A stretch of DNA of 64,000 nucleotides from CAYSQW01 sp964433135. Its GTDB lineage: Bacteria > Acidobacteriota > Aminicenantia > Aminicenantales > Aminicenantaceae. The number at the start of each line of letters is the position of its first letter. Within the stretch, counting starts at the first letter, position 1. Under the pieces are notes generated by a model. It saw only the letters and a program-made list of their open reading frames with translations, made no database searches and was not told where the DNA came from. The stretch covers positions 1 to 64,000 of the forward strand of contig CAYSQW010000007.1 of the NCBI GenBank assembly GCA_964433135.1. The letters run 5' to 3'. Shown here piece by piece: positions 40,709 through 50,577 of the stretch. Both the position numbers and the translations under genes were made by a program.

Positions 40709-42400
40709 ATGTCCGAAAAATCTCCGAGATTTCTGCTGACCGCGGTCGCTTCGATCCTCATCTCAGTCTTAACGTTGGTTTCCTGCGGATCTTCTCCGGG
40801 ACAGCGGTCCGGCTCGGCTCGGTCGGCTTTAAAGTTTGAAATATCATTCCCTTCCGAGGCGGCTGCCGGACCTGTTACCGGCCGCGTGTATGTCATGCTG
40901 TCGAGGAATGCCTTGAGGGAGCCTCGACTGCAGATAGGTACGCTGGGAGTGCCGTTTTTCGGGAAAGATGTGACCGGACTGCGGGCGGGCGAACACGCGG
41001 TTGTCGATGCCGATGAGCTCGGCTACCCGCTGAAAAATATCGCCGCCATACCTCCCGGTGATTATTATGTACAGGGATTTGTGAATATCTATACGGAGTT
41101 CAATAGATCCGACGGCCATACCCTATGGATGCATAAAGACCAGTGGGAAGGACAGCGGTTCAATGTCTCACCGGGAAATCTTTACAGTCCGGTGATCAAG
41201 GTCCATCTCGACCCGGCTCAAAAGAATATCGTGAGTTTGAATTGTTCACAGGTTATCCCGCCGATCGAGGTCCCGGCGGACACGAAATGGGTCAAGCGGA
41301 TTAAATTCCAGAGCCCGATGTTGAGCGAATTCTGGGGGCAGCCCATGTATCTGGGGGCGACCATCCTGCTTCCCAAGGGATATGAAGAACATCCGGATGT
41401 CTTTTATCCCGTCAATTATATTCAGGGTCATTTTTCTCTGCGACCGCCCAATGGTTTCAGAACCGAGCCTCCGACCGCCGATGACCGGAGGGGAAACAGA
41501 GGTTATGAATTCTACCAACAATGGATTTCGGAGACGTGCCCGCGTATGATCCTGGTCACGTTTCAGCATCCCTGCCCGTATTACGACGATTCCTATGCCG
41601 TGAATTCACCCAACACGGGGCCTTACGGAGACGCCATCATGGAGGAATTGATCCCCGCGGTGGAAGAGAGCTTTCGAATAATCCGCAAACCATACGCCCG
41701 GGTCTTGTCCGGCGGATCGACCGGTGGGTGGGAATCGATGGCGCTTCAGGTCTTCCATCCCGATTTTTTCGGGGGAACCTGGTCATCATGCCCGGACCCG
41801 CTGGATTTCCGTTTCTTTCAGTGCGTCAATATATATGAGGATGGAAACGCGTATCATAAGGATTTCGGTTGGGTGAAAGTCCCGACCTCAAGCGATAGAA
41901 CTCCGGATGGGATCGTGCGATTGACCTATCAACAGCGAAACCGCATGGAATTGGTGAGAGGAACCCGGAACCGTTCCGGCGAGCAGATCGATATTTTTGA
42001 GGCCGTCTTCGGGCCGATAAGCGAAAACGGCTATGTGAAGCCCCTTTTCGACAAGCGGACGGGAGTGATCGATCATGATGTGGCCGATTACTGGCGGGAG
42101 CATTTTGATATTCGACATTACCTGGAAACGAACTGGTCCCGGCTGGGCCCCAAACTTAAGGGCAAGTTGCATATCTATATCGGCGACATGGATACCTATT
42201 ACCTCAATAATGCGGTCGTCCTGCTGGAGGAATTCCTGGAGGGGACCACCGATCCCTACTATGAGGGAGAAGTGAAGTATGCGGATCGTCAACCTCACTG
42301 TTGGGGGCCGAGGGGCAGGGAACTGCTGGACCTGATGGCGGATCATATCCGTCGGAATGCGCCCCGCGGCGCGAAGACAAATACCTGGAGATACCGCTGA
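40709..42400 (+). CDS. Secreted Ser-esterase-like lipoprotein, paralogue 1
   Basis: A 563-residue lipoprotein (signal peptide ending LTLVSC). Residues 40-210 form a beta-rich N-terminal domain with EPRLQIG and PPGDYYVQGF. The alpha/beta-hydrolase-like core has the nucleophile elbow in LSGGSTGGWESM, the signature PYYDDSYAVNS followed by GPYGDAI, an acidic candidate in YIGDMD and a His in PHCWGP. Two close paralogues lie at 60775 and 62621. The substrate is unknown; the elbow suggests an esterase or acyl hydrolase. GGGAGG precedes the ATG, and an M24 peptidase gene follows 45 bases later. Confidence 0.85.
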   Translation: MSEKSPRFLLTAVASILISVLTLVSCGSSPGQRSGSARSALKFEISFPSEAAAGPVTGRVYVMLSRNALREPRLQIGTLGVPFFGKDVTGLRAGEHAVVDADELGYPLKNIAAIPPGDYYVQGFVNIYTEFNRSDGHTLWMHKDQWEGQRFNVSPGNLYSPVIKVHLDPAQKNIVSLNCSQVIPPIEVPADTKWVKRIKFQSPMLSEFWGQPMYLGATILLPKGYEEHPDVFYPVNYIQGHFSLRPPNGFRTEPPTADDRRGNRGYEFYQQWISETCPRMILVTFQHPCPYYDDSYAVNSPNTGPYGDAIMEELIPAVEESFRIIRKPYARVLSGGSTGGWESMALQVFHPDFFGGTWSSCPDPLDFRFFQCVNIYEDGNAYHKDFGWVKVPTSSDRTPDGIVRLTYQQRNRMELVRGTRNRSGEQIDIFEAVFGPISENGYVKPLFDKRTGVIDHDVADYWREHFDIRHYLETNWSRLGPKLKGKLHIYIGDMDTYYLNNAVVLLEEFLEGTTDPYYEGEVKYADRQPHCWGPRGRELLDLMADHIRRNAPRGAKTNTWRYR

Positions 42401-42445
42401 GCGGGAAACCGGCGGAGGTATCCCTTAGAACAAGGAGTGTTCAAG

Positions 42446-43837
42446 ATGAACAATAAACAACGAAACGGCACCGCTATGGTTCTCTCTGTGATCATGCTGC
42501 TGCTGGCCGTCGGCGGTCTTTCGGCCCAGGATCTCGGAGTAGCGGCGGTTGATGATACCGCAAATATCCTTCCCGTGATGAAGCGCGAGCAGCTGCAGAA
42601 TGAATGGCTGCGCTGGCGTCTGGATAATCTTATCCCTCAATTGATGCGGCGTGAAGGGATCGACATGTGGCTGGTGATCAACCGGGAATGTAATGAGGAT
42701 CCGGTTTACCTGAAGCTGGTTCCTCAGGCGACCTTCAATGCCCGGAGGACCACGATCCTGATTTTTCATGACCGGGGGGAAAAGCTCGGTGTGGATCGTT
42801 TATCCGCCAGTCATTTCAGTTTTCGCGGCTGGTATGAGCGTGCGTGGACGGATAAAAGCAAAACCCAATTTGAAAATCTCGCCGATATCATCCGAGAGCG
42901 CGATCCGAAAAAGATCGGAATCAATGTCTCCGAACATATCGCCTTCGGTGATGGCTTGACGGCGGCTCTCAAGGACAAACTTGTCAATGCCATCGGCCCC
43001 AAATACGCCTCCCGCCTGGTTTCCGCCGAGCGGCTCTGCGTAGGCTGGCTGGAAACGCGCAGCCCCCAGGAAATGGTCGTATATCGTCATATCTGTGGAG
43101 TGGCTCACGATATGATACGGGATTTCTATTCGAATAAGGTCATTACTCCCGGGATCACGTCCACCGAAGATGTAGAGGCTTGGATCCGGCAGCGCATCGT
43201 GGATCTGGGCTTGGAGTGTTGGTTTTCCCCGGAGATTTTTATCGCGAGAAAGAAAGACGATCCCGAACATCAGAAGGGATGGTATCTGAATGATTACGCG
43301 GAGGGTCCGCACATCATCCAGCGCGGCGATCTTCTTCACTGTGATTATGGTCTCAAGTACCTGGGATTGAATACGGATATGCAGTGGGAAGCTTATGTGT
43401 GCCGAGAAGGGGAGGAAGACGCCCCCGCCGGTTTTCAGAAGGCGATGCATCGAGCCCAGCGGGTGGCGGAGATATTCATGGGTGAATTCAAAACCGGACG
43501 GACCGGATCCGAAATCGCGCAGGCCGCCACCGCCAAGGCGAATGCGGAAGGACTGCGGGCCACGATCTATACGCATCCCATCGGCGTGGATGTGCATGCC
43601 GCAGGCCCTTCCATGGACGGGCGTCCTCACGGTGAACTGCCGGAAAGCAACGCGGCCCGGGGAGCTCTTCCGCTGTACCCGAACACGGCCTACGCGATCG
43701 AATTCATGAGCGTCACGAGCATTCCGGAATGGGGCGGTCAGGATATCCGATTCGGGTTCGAAGAACAGGCTATTCATTGGGAGGATGGCTGCCGTTTCAT
43801 CGACGGGTATCAGAAGAAGTTTCTTTTGATTAAATAA
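42446..43837 (+). CDS. Secreted, divergent M24-family (Xaa-Pro-like) peptidase 1
   Basis: A 463-residue protein. A signal peptide ends at GGLSAQD near residue 27. The C-terminal pita-bread fold has candidate metal ligands Asp in HCDYGL, Asp in NTDMQW, His in IYTHPIG, Glu in AIEFMS and Glu in RFGFEEQ. The spacing differs from classic aminopeptidase P (HPIG rather than HGxGH), so activity may be altered. AGGAG 8 bases upstream fixes the ATG over a GTG at 42437. It follows the esterase-like gene 1, a pairing seen again near 59.4-62.5 kb. Confidence 0.88.
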   Translation: MNNKQRNGTAMVLSVIMLLLAVGGLSAQDLGVAAVDDTANILPVMKREQLQNEWLRWRLDNLIPQLMRREGIDMWLVINRECNEDPVYLKLVPQATFNARRTTILIFHDRGEKLGVDRLSASHFSFRGWYERAWTDKSKTQFENLADIIRERDPKKIGINVSEHIAFGDGLTAALKDKLVNAIGPKYASRLVSAERLCVGWLETRSPQEMVVYRHICGVAHDMIRDFYSNKVITPGITSTEDVEAWIRQRIVDLGLECWFSPEIFIARKKDDPEHQKGWYLNDYAEGPHIIQRGDLLHCDYGLKYLGLNTDMQWEAYVCREGEEDAPAGFQKAMHRAQRVAEIFMGEFKTGRTGSEIAQAATAKANAEGLRATIYTHPIGVDVHAAGPSMDGRPHGELPESNAARGALPLYPNTAYAIEFMSVTSIPEWGGQDIRFGFEEQAIHWEDGCRFIDGYQKKFLLIK

Positions 43838-44110
43838 TCCATGTCGGCATGGCCGGTGTGGTGAATAATGGAAACAGAATATACTTGCCGGAAGGCGTTT
43901 ATTCGTATGAATGATTTATGAAATAGAGGGGCGGTCGAGTCCGTCTCGGGCCGGCGTCCCGGGACCGCGGATCAGTCCGGTCTCTCCCGTGAGGAGATGC
44001 CGGTCTATGGTCGTTTGCGGTCGGGGAAGGTGGATTCTTTCCCCTCAGGAAGGGGAGCGTCTGTCCTAGGATGGGACAGACTTCATGAAGGCAAAAGAAG
44101 GAGGTCGGAT

Positions 44111-46534
44111 ATGAGGAAATGGTTTGCGGGCTTTTTGTCGGTTTGTCTGCTGGGCGTATTCCTGGGAGCCGAGGTTCCATCCATCGAGCGGAAAACGGCG
44201 GGCATGGAGAAAGCTCCCGGTTTTTTCTCTACGTACTGGGACGAGCGGACCGGGAAGATCTGGCTTGAGATCGATAAGCTGGATGTCGAGTTTCTGTATG
44301 TGAACTCGCTTACGGCGGGGCTGGGATCCAATGATATCGGCCTGGATCGCAACCAGCTGGGAGGAACGCGCATTATCCGGTTCACCCGCATCGGCCCAAA
44401 AGTTCTCATGCTGCAGCCCAATTATTCGTTTCGAGCCCTCAGTGAGGATCCCGACGAACGCAAAGCCGTGGAAGACGCCTTCGCCAAATCCATAATCTGG
44501 GGTTTCACCGTGGAGGCGGAGAGTTCAGGGCGTATCCTGGTCGACGCCACTCCTTTTCTTCTCAGAGATGCCCACGACGTGATCGGGAGGATCAAGAGAT
44601 CAGGACAGGGAGATTTTCAGCTTGATCCATCGCGGTCTGCCATCTACAGGGATAACACAAAGAATTTCCCCTGGAATACTGAATTCGAATCGCTGCTGAC
44701 GTTCACTTCCGGGAACCCCGGTCGTTTTGTGAGAGAGGTCGCTCCGGATCCGACAAGCGTGACCGTCCGGCAGCACCATTCTTTCATCCGGCTTCCGGAT
44801 GAGGGATATCAGCCGCGTGCTTTTGATCCTCGCTCCATGTACGGCGGCCGCAGCGGTTATATGGATTTTGCCGCTCCCATCGACCAGCCGCTGCGCAAGC
44901 GGTTTATCAGCCGCCACCGTTTGCATAAAAAAGATCCTTCAGCGAAAGTGAGCGATCCGGTGGCTCCCATCATCTATTATGTGGACCGATCCGCTCCGGA
45001 ACCGATCCGGTCCGCCCTTGTGGAAGGAGCTCAATGGTGGAATCAGGCTTTCGAGGCCATCGGATACCGTGATGCGTTTCAGGTTAAAGTTCTTCCCAGG
45101 GGGGCCGACCCCATGGATATCAGATACAACATGATCAATTGGGTTCATCGGTCTCAACGGGGATGGTCATACGGTGCTTCGGTAACGGACCCGCGAACGG
45201 GAGAGATCATCAAGGGGCACGTCGCCCTGGGCTCTCAGCGGGTTCGTCAAGATTATCTGATCGCCTTGGGCCTGGTAGGGGAATATACCGGAAATCCGGA
45301 TGATTCCGCCGTTCTGAAAAAAATGGCGCTGGCGCGTATCCGCCAGCTGTCCTGTCATGAAGTGGGACATACGCTGGGTGTCGGGCACAACTATGCTTCC
45401 AGCGTCAATGATCGGGCGTCGGTCATGGATTACCCCCATCCCCGGGTCAAGATCCGTGCCGACGGCAGTCTGGATCTCAGCGATGCCTATGCCGTCGGAA
45501 TCGGAGAATGGGATAAGGTCTGCGTCGCTTACGGATACCAGCATTTCCCCGAAGATGTGGATGAGAAGAAAGAGTTGAACGCCATTCTCGACAGGGCGTT
45601 TTCAGATGGGCTTTTGTACCTGACGAATCAGGATGCCGCTCCCGCCGGCGGAGCGCATCCGCTTTCCAATGATTGGGATAACGGGATGGATCCCATAAAC
45701 GAACTGGAACACAAGCTGAAGATCAGACGCATTGCCTTGAATCGGTTTTCCGAAAGCAAAGTACGCCGCGGAGAGTCTCTGGCTACCCTGGAAGAGGTTC
45801 TGGTTCCTGTCTACCTGTTCCACCGTTATCAGATCGAGGCGGCCGCAAGCGTTCTGGGCGGATTGATGTACAATCATACCGTTCGGGGCGGAGTCCAAAA
45901 AGCTCCGGAAATGGTGCCGGCCGCCGAGCAGCGACGGGCGCTGCAAGTCCTTTTGGGAACCATCACGCCCGAAAACCTGGAAATCCCCCTTAAAGTTCTC
46001 GATCTCATACCTCCTCGTGCGCCGGGCATCGGTCAGACCCGGGAGCTTTTCCCCGGCTATACCGGTATTGTTTTTGATCCTCTGGCCGCGGCCGAAACTC
46101 TGGCCGGAATCACCGTGGGAAGCCTGCTTCATCCTGAGCGAGCCGCGCGCCTGGTCCAACACCATGCCCGATTTTCAGAGCTTCCCGGTTTGGGTGAAGT
46201 CATCGATGAGCTGCTGGAATCGACCTGGAAATCGGATCCCGGCTCCGGATATCAGGCCGAACTTCAGCGGACGGCGGACTGTGTCGTCCTGTTCAAATTA
46301 ATGGAGCTGGCGGTATCTGAAGAGGCCGCTCCTCAAGTACAAGCGGTAGCGAGGTTGAAACTGCAGCAGCTGCGTGACTGGCTGGAACAGCATATCAGCG
46401 CGGCCGAAGAAGATCAAAAAGCACATTTCTTGTTCGGGAGCCAGGAGATCGATCTTTTTCATCGCAATCCGGAAAGGATACGTCATGCCGCTCCGATATC
46501 TCCGCCTCCCGGAGCTCCCATCGGGATGCCCTAG
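44111..46534 (+). CDS. Secreted zinc-dependent metalloprotease (DUF5117/DUF4953 met-zincin type)
   Basis: An 807-residue protein. A signal peptide (KWFAGFLSVCLLGVFLGA) spans residues 3-20. The N-terminal half is a DUF5117-like beta domain (GFFSTYWDERTGKIWLEI). The zincin motif HEVGHTLGVGHN lies at 416-427 with a downstream SVMDYPHP Met-turn, and DUF4953-like helices follow to the end. This layout matches large secreted met-zincins of Bacteroidetes and Acidobacteria. AAGGAGG upstream fixes the ATG over the longer frame from 43997. The 273-base gap before it holds no other gene. Confidence 0.92.
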   Translation: MRKWFAGFLSVCLLGVFLGAEVPSIERKTAGMEKAPGFFSTYWDERTGKIWLEIDKLDVEFLYVNSLTAGLGSNDIGLDRNQLGGTRIIRFTRIGPKVLMLQPNYSFRALSEDPDERKAVEDAFAKSIIWGFTVEAESSGRILVDATPFLLRDAHDVIGRIKRSGQGDFQLDPSRSAIYRDNTKNFPWNTEFESLLTFTSGNPGRFVREVAPDPTSVTVRQHHSFIRLPDEGYQPRAFDPRSMYGGRSGYMDFAAPIDQPLRKRFISRHRLHKKDPSAKVSDPVAPIIYYVDRSAPEPIRSALVEGAQWWNQAFEAIGYRDAFQVKVLPRGADPMDIRYNMINWVHRSQRGWSYGASVTDPRTGEIIKGHVALGSQRVRQDYLIALGLVGEYTGNPDDSAVLKKMALARIRQLSCHEVGHTLGVGHNYASSVNDRASVMDYPHPRVKIRADGSLDLSDAYAVGIGEWDKVCVAYGYQHFPEDVDEKKELNAILDRAFSDGLLYLTNQDAAPAGGAHPLSNDWDNGMDPINELEHKLKIRRIALNRFSESKVRRGESLATLEEVLVPVYLFHRYQIEAAASVLGGLMYNHTVRGGVQKAPEMVPAAEQRRALQVLLGTITPENLEIPLKVLDLIPPRAPGIGQTRELFPGYTGIVFDPLAAAETLAGITVGSLLHPERAARLVQHHARFSELPGLGEVIDELLESTWKSDPGSGYQAELQRTADCVVLFKLMELAVSEEAAPQVQAVARLKLQQLRDWLEQHISAAEEDQKAHFLFGSQEIDLFHRNPERIRHAAPISPPPGAPIGMP

Positions 46535-46651
46535 GCGGTTCAATCCCTACCTCGGTTTTGCGAGGATTCCGCTGTGCCGGAGCCGCGGAAGCGCTTTGTC
46601 TGGGCTTCGTGATTGTGCTAGGATAAGAGGTGTCCGATCATGGAGGTTATC

Positions 46652-47155
46652 ATGAATGAAAAGAATCTGATGGATATCATAAAAAGCGCGCTCCTCCTCG
46701 AATATAAAGGAAAAGCCCTGTATGAATCCGTTCATCAAGCCTCTGCCTCGGCGGAAGTGAAAGAACTTTTTTCCATGCTGGCCGAAGAGGAAAAACAACA
46801 TGTTTCCTTACTCAAACAGCAGTACGTAAAGCTGCTTAAGGGAGAAGACATCGATGTCCCGGAACTGGAACAGTCCCATCCCCGGACGGCGGAAAACGTG
46901 CTTTCTCGGAAAATAATCGAACGTGTTTCAGGCGCCGGATATGAAGCCGCCGTCATTTCGGCCGCCCTTGATTTTGAAAAAAAGGCCGTGAACTATTATT
47001 CCGAACGGGCCTCCGGGGCCTCTGTTGATGAAGAGAAAAAACTGTTTCAATGGCTGGCTGATTGGGAAAAAACCCACTTGGAAATCCTGGGAAAGATCGA
47101 CAATGAGCTGAGAGAGCGGATCTGGTTCGACAATAGTTTCTGGCCGCTTGATTAA
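46652..47155 (+). CDS. Rubrerythrin/ferritin-like diiron protein
   Basis: A 167-residue four-helix protein. Diiron ligands are visible as ALLLEYKGKALYE in helix 1, EEEKQHVSLL in helix 2, ALDFEKKAVNYY in helix 3 and WEKTHLEIL in helix 4, the paired Glu and ExxH pattern of ferritin-like domains. There is no rubredoxin-type Cys4 tail, so it is the erythrin-only form. The family handles peroxide or stores iron in anaerobes. GGAGGT six bases upstream places the start at 46652 rather than 46640. It stands alone between the metalloprotease and an aminotransferase gene. Confidence 0.88.
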   Translation: MNEKNLMDIIKSALLLEYKGKALYESVHQASASAEVKELFSMLAEEEKQHVSLLKQQYVKLLKGEDIDVPELEQSHPRTAENVLSRKIIERVSGAGYEAAVISAALDFEKKAVNYYSERASGASVDEEKKLFQWLADWEKTHLEILGKIDNELRERIWFDNSFWPLD

Positions 47156-47250
47156 ATAATACGGATAGTATACCGAAGCCGCCGACCCATATGGATTACC
47201 CCCCGTATAAAAAATGGCTGCCTACGGATAGATAAGAAAGGAGCACGACC

Positions 47251-48411
47251 ATGGAATCGATCACGGCACAGCGCATTCCATATTCTCCCATCCGGGTGAT
47301 GTTCGATGCCGCCCGCAATCTGGAACAAGCGGGCCGGGAAGTCATCCACTTGGAGATAGGACGTCCGGACTACGACACTCCGGATCATATCGTGGAAGCG
47401 GCGATCGCGGCTCTGCGGGCCGGAAAACATCACTATGCCCCCAACGCCGGAATCCCGGAATTGAGGCGGGCCATCTCAGAGAAATATCAAACGGAATACG
47501 ACCTGGAATACGATCCGGATTCGGAAATCATCGTCACCTGCGGAGTCGCGGAAGGGATCTATCTTGCTGTTCATGCATTCCTGAATCCGGGCGATCAGGT
47601 CCTGATTCCCAATCCGCGGTGGATCAACTATGACATCGATGCATTTACCCAGATGGTGGAGCCGATCGATTACAGTTTGACGGCGGAGAGGAACTTTCAA
47701 CCCGATCCCGATGAGCTGGAGGCTCTCGTCACCCAGAGAACCCGCATGATCATCCTCTCCAGTCCATCGAATCCCACCGGCGGCGTCATCGATTTGGAGA
47801 ATCTGCAAAAGATCGCCGACCTGGTACGACGCCATAATCTTCTGGTCCTCAGCGATGAGATCTATGAACGCATCATATATCCGCCGGCACGGCATACCAG
47901 CATCGCTTCCCTGCCGGGGATGCGGGAGCAAACCATCGTTCTCAATGGTTTCTCCAAATATTTCTCCATGACCGGTTGGCGGCTTGGATTCGCCGTTGCG
48001 CCGCGGGACCTGATCAGCCCCATGCTTCGCTATCACCAGTTTATGATTACATCCACCAACACATTCGGCCAGTACGGCGCGCTGGTCGCACTTACCAGCG
48101 ACCAAGGGCCTTCCTTGGCGATGGTGGATGAATTTCAACGGCGGCGCGATTATCTCTTTTCCGCCGTGAACGAACTTCCGGGGTTTCGATGCACGAAGCC
48201 GCTGGGCGCGTTTTTTCTGTTCCCGGACATCCGTGAAACCGGAATGGATGGGTTTCAGATGGCGAAGCTTCTGCTGGAAAAAGCCGGTGTGGCCAGCGTG
48301 GCCGGAGAGTGTTTCGGCCGAAGCGGCGCCGGCCATATACGCTTTTCTTATGCGAATTCAATCGAAAACCTGAAGAAAGCCGTCGGCAATATCCGATCCG
48401 TCCTGGTATAA
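47251..48411 (+). CDS. Class I/II PLP-dependent aminotransferase
   Basis: A 386-residue enzyme. LEIGRPDYDTPDHIVEAA opens the fold; SSPSNPTGGV and LSDEIYERIIYP line the PLP site, and the Schiff-base Lys is in LNGFSKYFSMTGWRLG. HIRFSYAN holds the substrate carboxylate Arg. It is a second AspC-like enzyme in the window, clearly a paralogue of the one at 26167. AAGGAG precedes the ATG. Neighbours on both sides are unrelated, so it probably serves general amino acid metabolism. Confidence 0.92.
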   Translation: MESITAQRIPYSPIRVMFDAARNLEQAGREVIHLEIGRPDYDTPDHIVEAAIAALRAGKHHYAPNAGIPELRRAISEKYQTEYDLEYDPDSEIIVTCGVAEGIYLAVHAFLNPGDQVLIPNPRWINYDIDAFTQMVEPIDYSLTAERNFQPDPDELEALVTQRTRMIILSSPSNPTGGVIDLENLQKIADLVRRHNLLVLSDEIYERIIYPPARHTSIASLPGMREQTIVLNGFSKYFSMTGWRLGFAVAPRDLISPMLRYHQFMITSTNTFGQYGALVALTSDQGPSLAMVDEFQRRRDYLFSAVNELPGFRCTKPLGAFFLFPDIRETGMDGFQMAKLLLEKAGVASVAGECFGRSGAGHIRFSYANSIENLKKAVGNIRSVLV

Positions 48412-48504
48412 AAAAGCGGATGCGCAGCCGTCCGCAGCGGCGCCGGGATTTCGCAGTCGGATGTTCGTGACGGGAACCATCCTCAAGCTAAGGGAGGACG
48501 AAGC

Positions 48505-50502
48505 ATGAAGCGTGAAATCTCCGGTATCGGAAGGATCTTTTTCTGGGCCGTTTCGGTCTTGGTGCTGATTCCGGGGGGGTGTCGTCGAAAAACCGCACAA
48601 GATTATCCGATTCAGCCGGTATCCTTCACCCGGGTTCATATTCGGGATGAATTCTGGCTGCCCCGCATGGAGATCAATCGAAAAATTACCATCCCCTTTG
48701 CGTTCAAAAAAAGTGAAGAAACCGGGCGTATCGACAACTTCGCGAAAGCCGCCGGACTCATACCCGGGGATTTTAAGGGGAGACGCTACGACGACTCCGA
48801 TGTGTTTAAGATCATGGAAGGCGCCGCCTATTCCTTGAGCCTCCAGCGGGATCCGGAGTTGGAGCGCTATATGGACGATCTGATCTCCATAATCGCCGCC
48901 GCCCAGGAAAAGGACGGATACTTGTATACGACGCGGTCCATCGATCCCGATAATCCCGCCCCCGGGGCCGGAGATTCCCGATGGTCGAACCTCGGGTCCA
49001 GTCATGAACTCTACAATGTCGGTCATATGTACGAAGCGGCCGCCGCTTATTATTATGCCACCGGCAAACGGACTTTTCTGGATGTGGCGCTCAAGAATGC
49101 CGATCTGATAGCGAGGGTGTTCGGGCCGGGCAAAAAAAGCGGTTATCCCGGTCATCAGGAGATCGAGATCGGCCTGGTCAAGCTGTACCGGATCACGGGT
49201 ATGAAAAAGTACCTGGACCTTGCGAAATATTTTCTGGATGAAAGGGGAACCCAGGAATACCGGAAACAGCATGAGGATAATTCTTCGTTTTCCATTTATA
49301 ATCAGGATTGGTATCTGCAGGCTCATCAACCCGTCGTCGAGCAGAAAGAAGCCGTGGGGCATGCGGTTCGGGCGGCATATATGTATTCAGGCATGGCGGA
49401 TGTCGCCGCTTTGACCGGAGATGCGGAATATATCAGGGCCATTGATCGAATCTGGGAGGATGTCGCTTCGAGGAAGCTTTATTTGACCGGAGGGATCGGC
49501 GCCAGACATGAAGGCGAGAGTTTCGGGGATGCTTATGAACTTCCCAACGCCTCCGCTTATAATGAAACGTGTGCCGCCATCGCCAATGTTTTTTGGAACC
49601 ATCGTTTGTTTCTCCTCAAGGGGGACGCCAAGTATATCGATGTCCTGGAACGAACGCTTTATAACGGATTGATATCGGGCGTATCCCTGAGCGGGGACCG
49701 GTTTTTCTACCCCAATCCTCTGAAATCGGATGGGCTGAATCCTTTCAATCAGGGCGCCCTCAGCCGCAAGGCCTGGTTTGACTGCGCCTGCTGTCCGGTC
49801 AATGTGGCCCGCTTCCTTCCCTCCCTTCCAGGGTATGTCTACGCGGTGAGAGACGATCGGGTTTACGTAAATCTATACATTGCCTCAAGCGGAACGATCG
49901 ACTTGGGAAAAACCGGATTGTCGATCACTCAGGATTCTCTTTATCCCTGGGAAGGAGAAATCAGTCTCTCCATTGATCCCGATGTCCCCCGGGAATTTTC
50001 CCTGTACCTGCGGATTCCCGGGTGGTGCCGTCGAAACCCTGTTCCGAGCGATCTCTATCGCTATCTCGATGCCGGGGGAGGGAATTTCGGATTGAAACTC
50101 AACGGCCGCGAAATGGTCCCCAATATAGAGGGAGGTTATGCCGTGATCCGGCGTCTCTGGGAAAAAAACGACAAGATCGAACTTTACTTCCCGATGCCGG
50201 TGCGGCGTGTGGTCGCGCATGATAAGGTTTCCGCGGATGCGGGGAAGGTGGCTTTGGAGCGGGGACCGCTGGTGTTCGCCTTTGAAGGCGTGGACAACGG
50301 AGGAAGGGTCTTGGATCGATCCGTCCCCGACGAGATGAGCTTTCGGGTCGAATCCCATCCCGATCTCCTTGATGGGATTTATGTTCTGAAAGGCAGTCAA
50401 CCCGGAGGGGACACCCTGACTGCGATCCCGTATTACGCTTGGTCCCACCGTGGGGAAGGTGAAATGGCGGTCTGGTTGAAACGGGAGCCCGTCTCTCCTT
50501 AG
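48505..50502 (+). CDS. GH127 (DUF1680) beta-L-arabinofuranosidase-like lipoprotein
   Basis: A 665-residue lipoprotein (signal peptide ending LIPGGC near residue 24). The GH127 (alpha/alpha)6 barrel begins at VHIRDEFWLPRM. GGIGARHEGESFGDAYELP and the zinc-site residues follow: Glu and Cys in YNETCAAI, and Cys pair in WFDCACCPVNVAR. The last 170 residues are the beta-sandwich domain. The family cleaves beta-L-arabinofuranosides from plant glycans or glycoproteins. The AGGGAGG site precedes the ATG. It is the only carbohydrate enzyme in the window. Confidence 0.93.
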   Translation: MKREISGIGRIFFWAVSVLVLIPGGCRRKTAQDYPIQPVSFTRVHIRDEFWLPRMEINRKITIPFAFKKSEETGRIDNFAKAAGLIPGDFKGRRYDDSDVFKIMEGAAYSLSLQRDPELERYMDDLISIIAAAQEKDGYLYTTRSIDPDNPAPGAGDSRWSNLGSSHELYNVGHMYEAAAAYYYATGKRTFLDVALKNADLIARVFGPGKKSGYPGHQEIEIGLVKLYRITGMKKYLDLAKYFLDERGTQEYRKQHEDNSSFSIYNQDWYLQAHQPVVEQKEAVGHAVRAAYMYSGMADVAALTGDAEYIRAIDRIWEDVASRKLYLTGGIGARHEGESFGDAYELPNASAYNETCAAIANVFWNHRLFLLKGDAKYIDVLERTLYNGLISGVSLSGDRFFYPNPLKSDGLNPFNQGALSRKAWFDCACCPVNVARFLPSLPGYVYAVRDDRVYVNLYIASSGTIDLGKTGLSITQDSLYPWEGEISLSIDPDVPREFSLYLRIPGWCRRNPVPSDLYRYLDAGGGNFGLKLNGREMVPNIEGGYAVIRRLWEKNDKIELYFPMPVRRVVAHDKVSADAGKVALERGPLVFAFEGVDNGGRVLDRSVPDEMSFRVESHPDLLDGIYVLKGSQPGGDTLTAIPYYAWSHRGEGEMAVWLKREPVSP

Positions 50503-50577
50503 CATGACGGTTATATGCCGCCGAGGAGTTGTTTTGTCCCTTCATGAAATGATAAAATACAAAATCGGAGAACGAAA

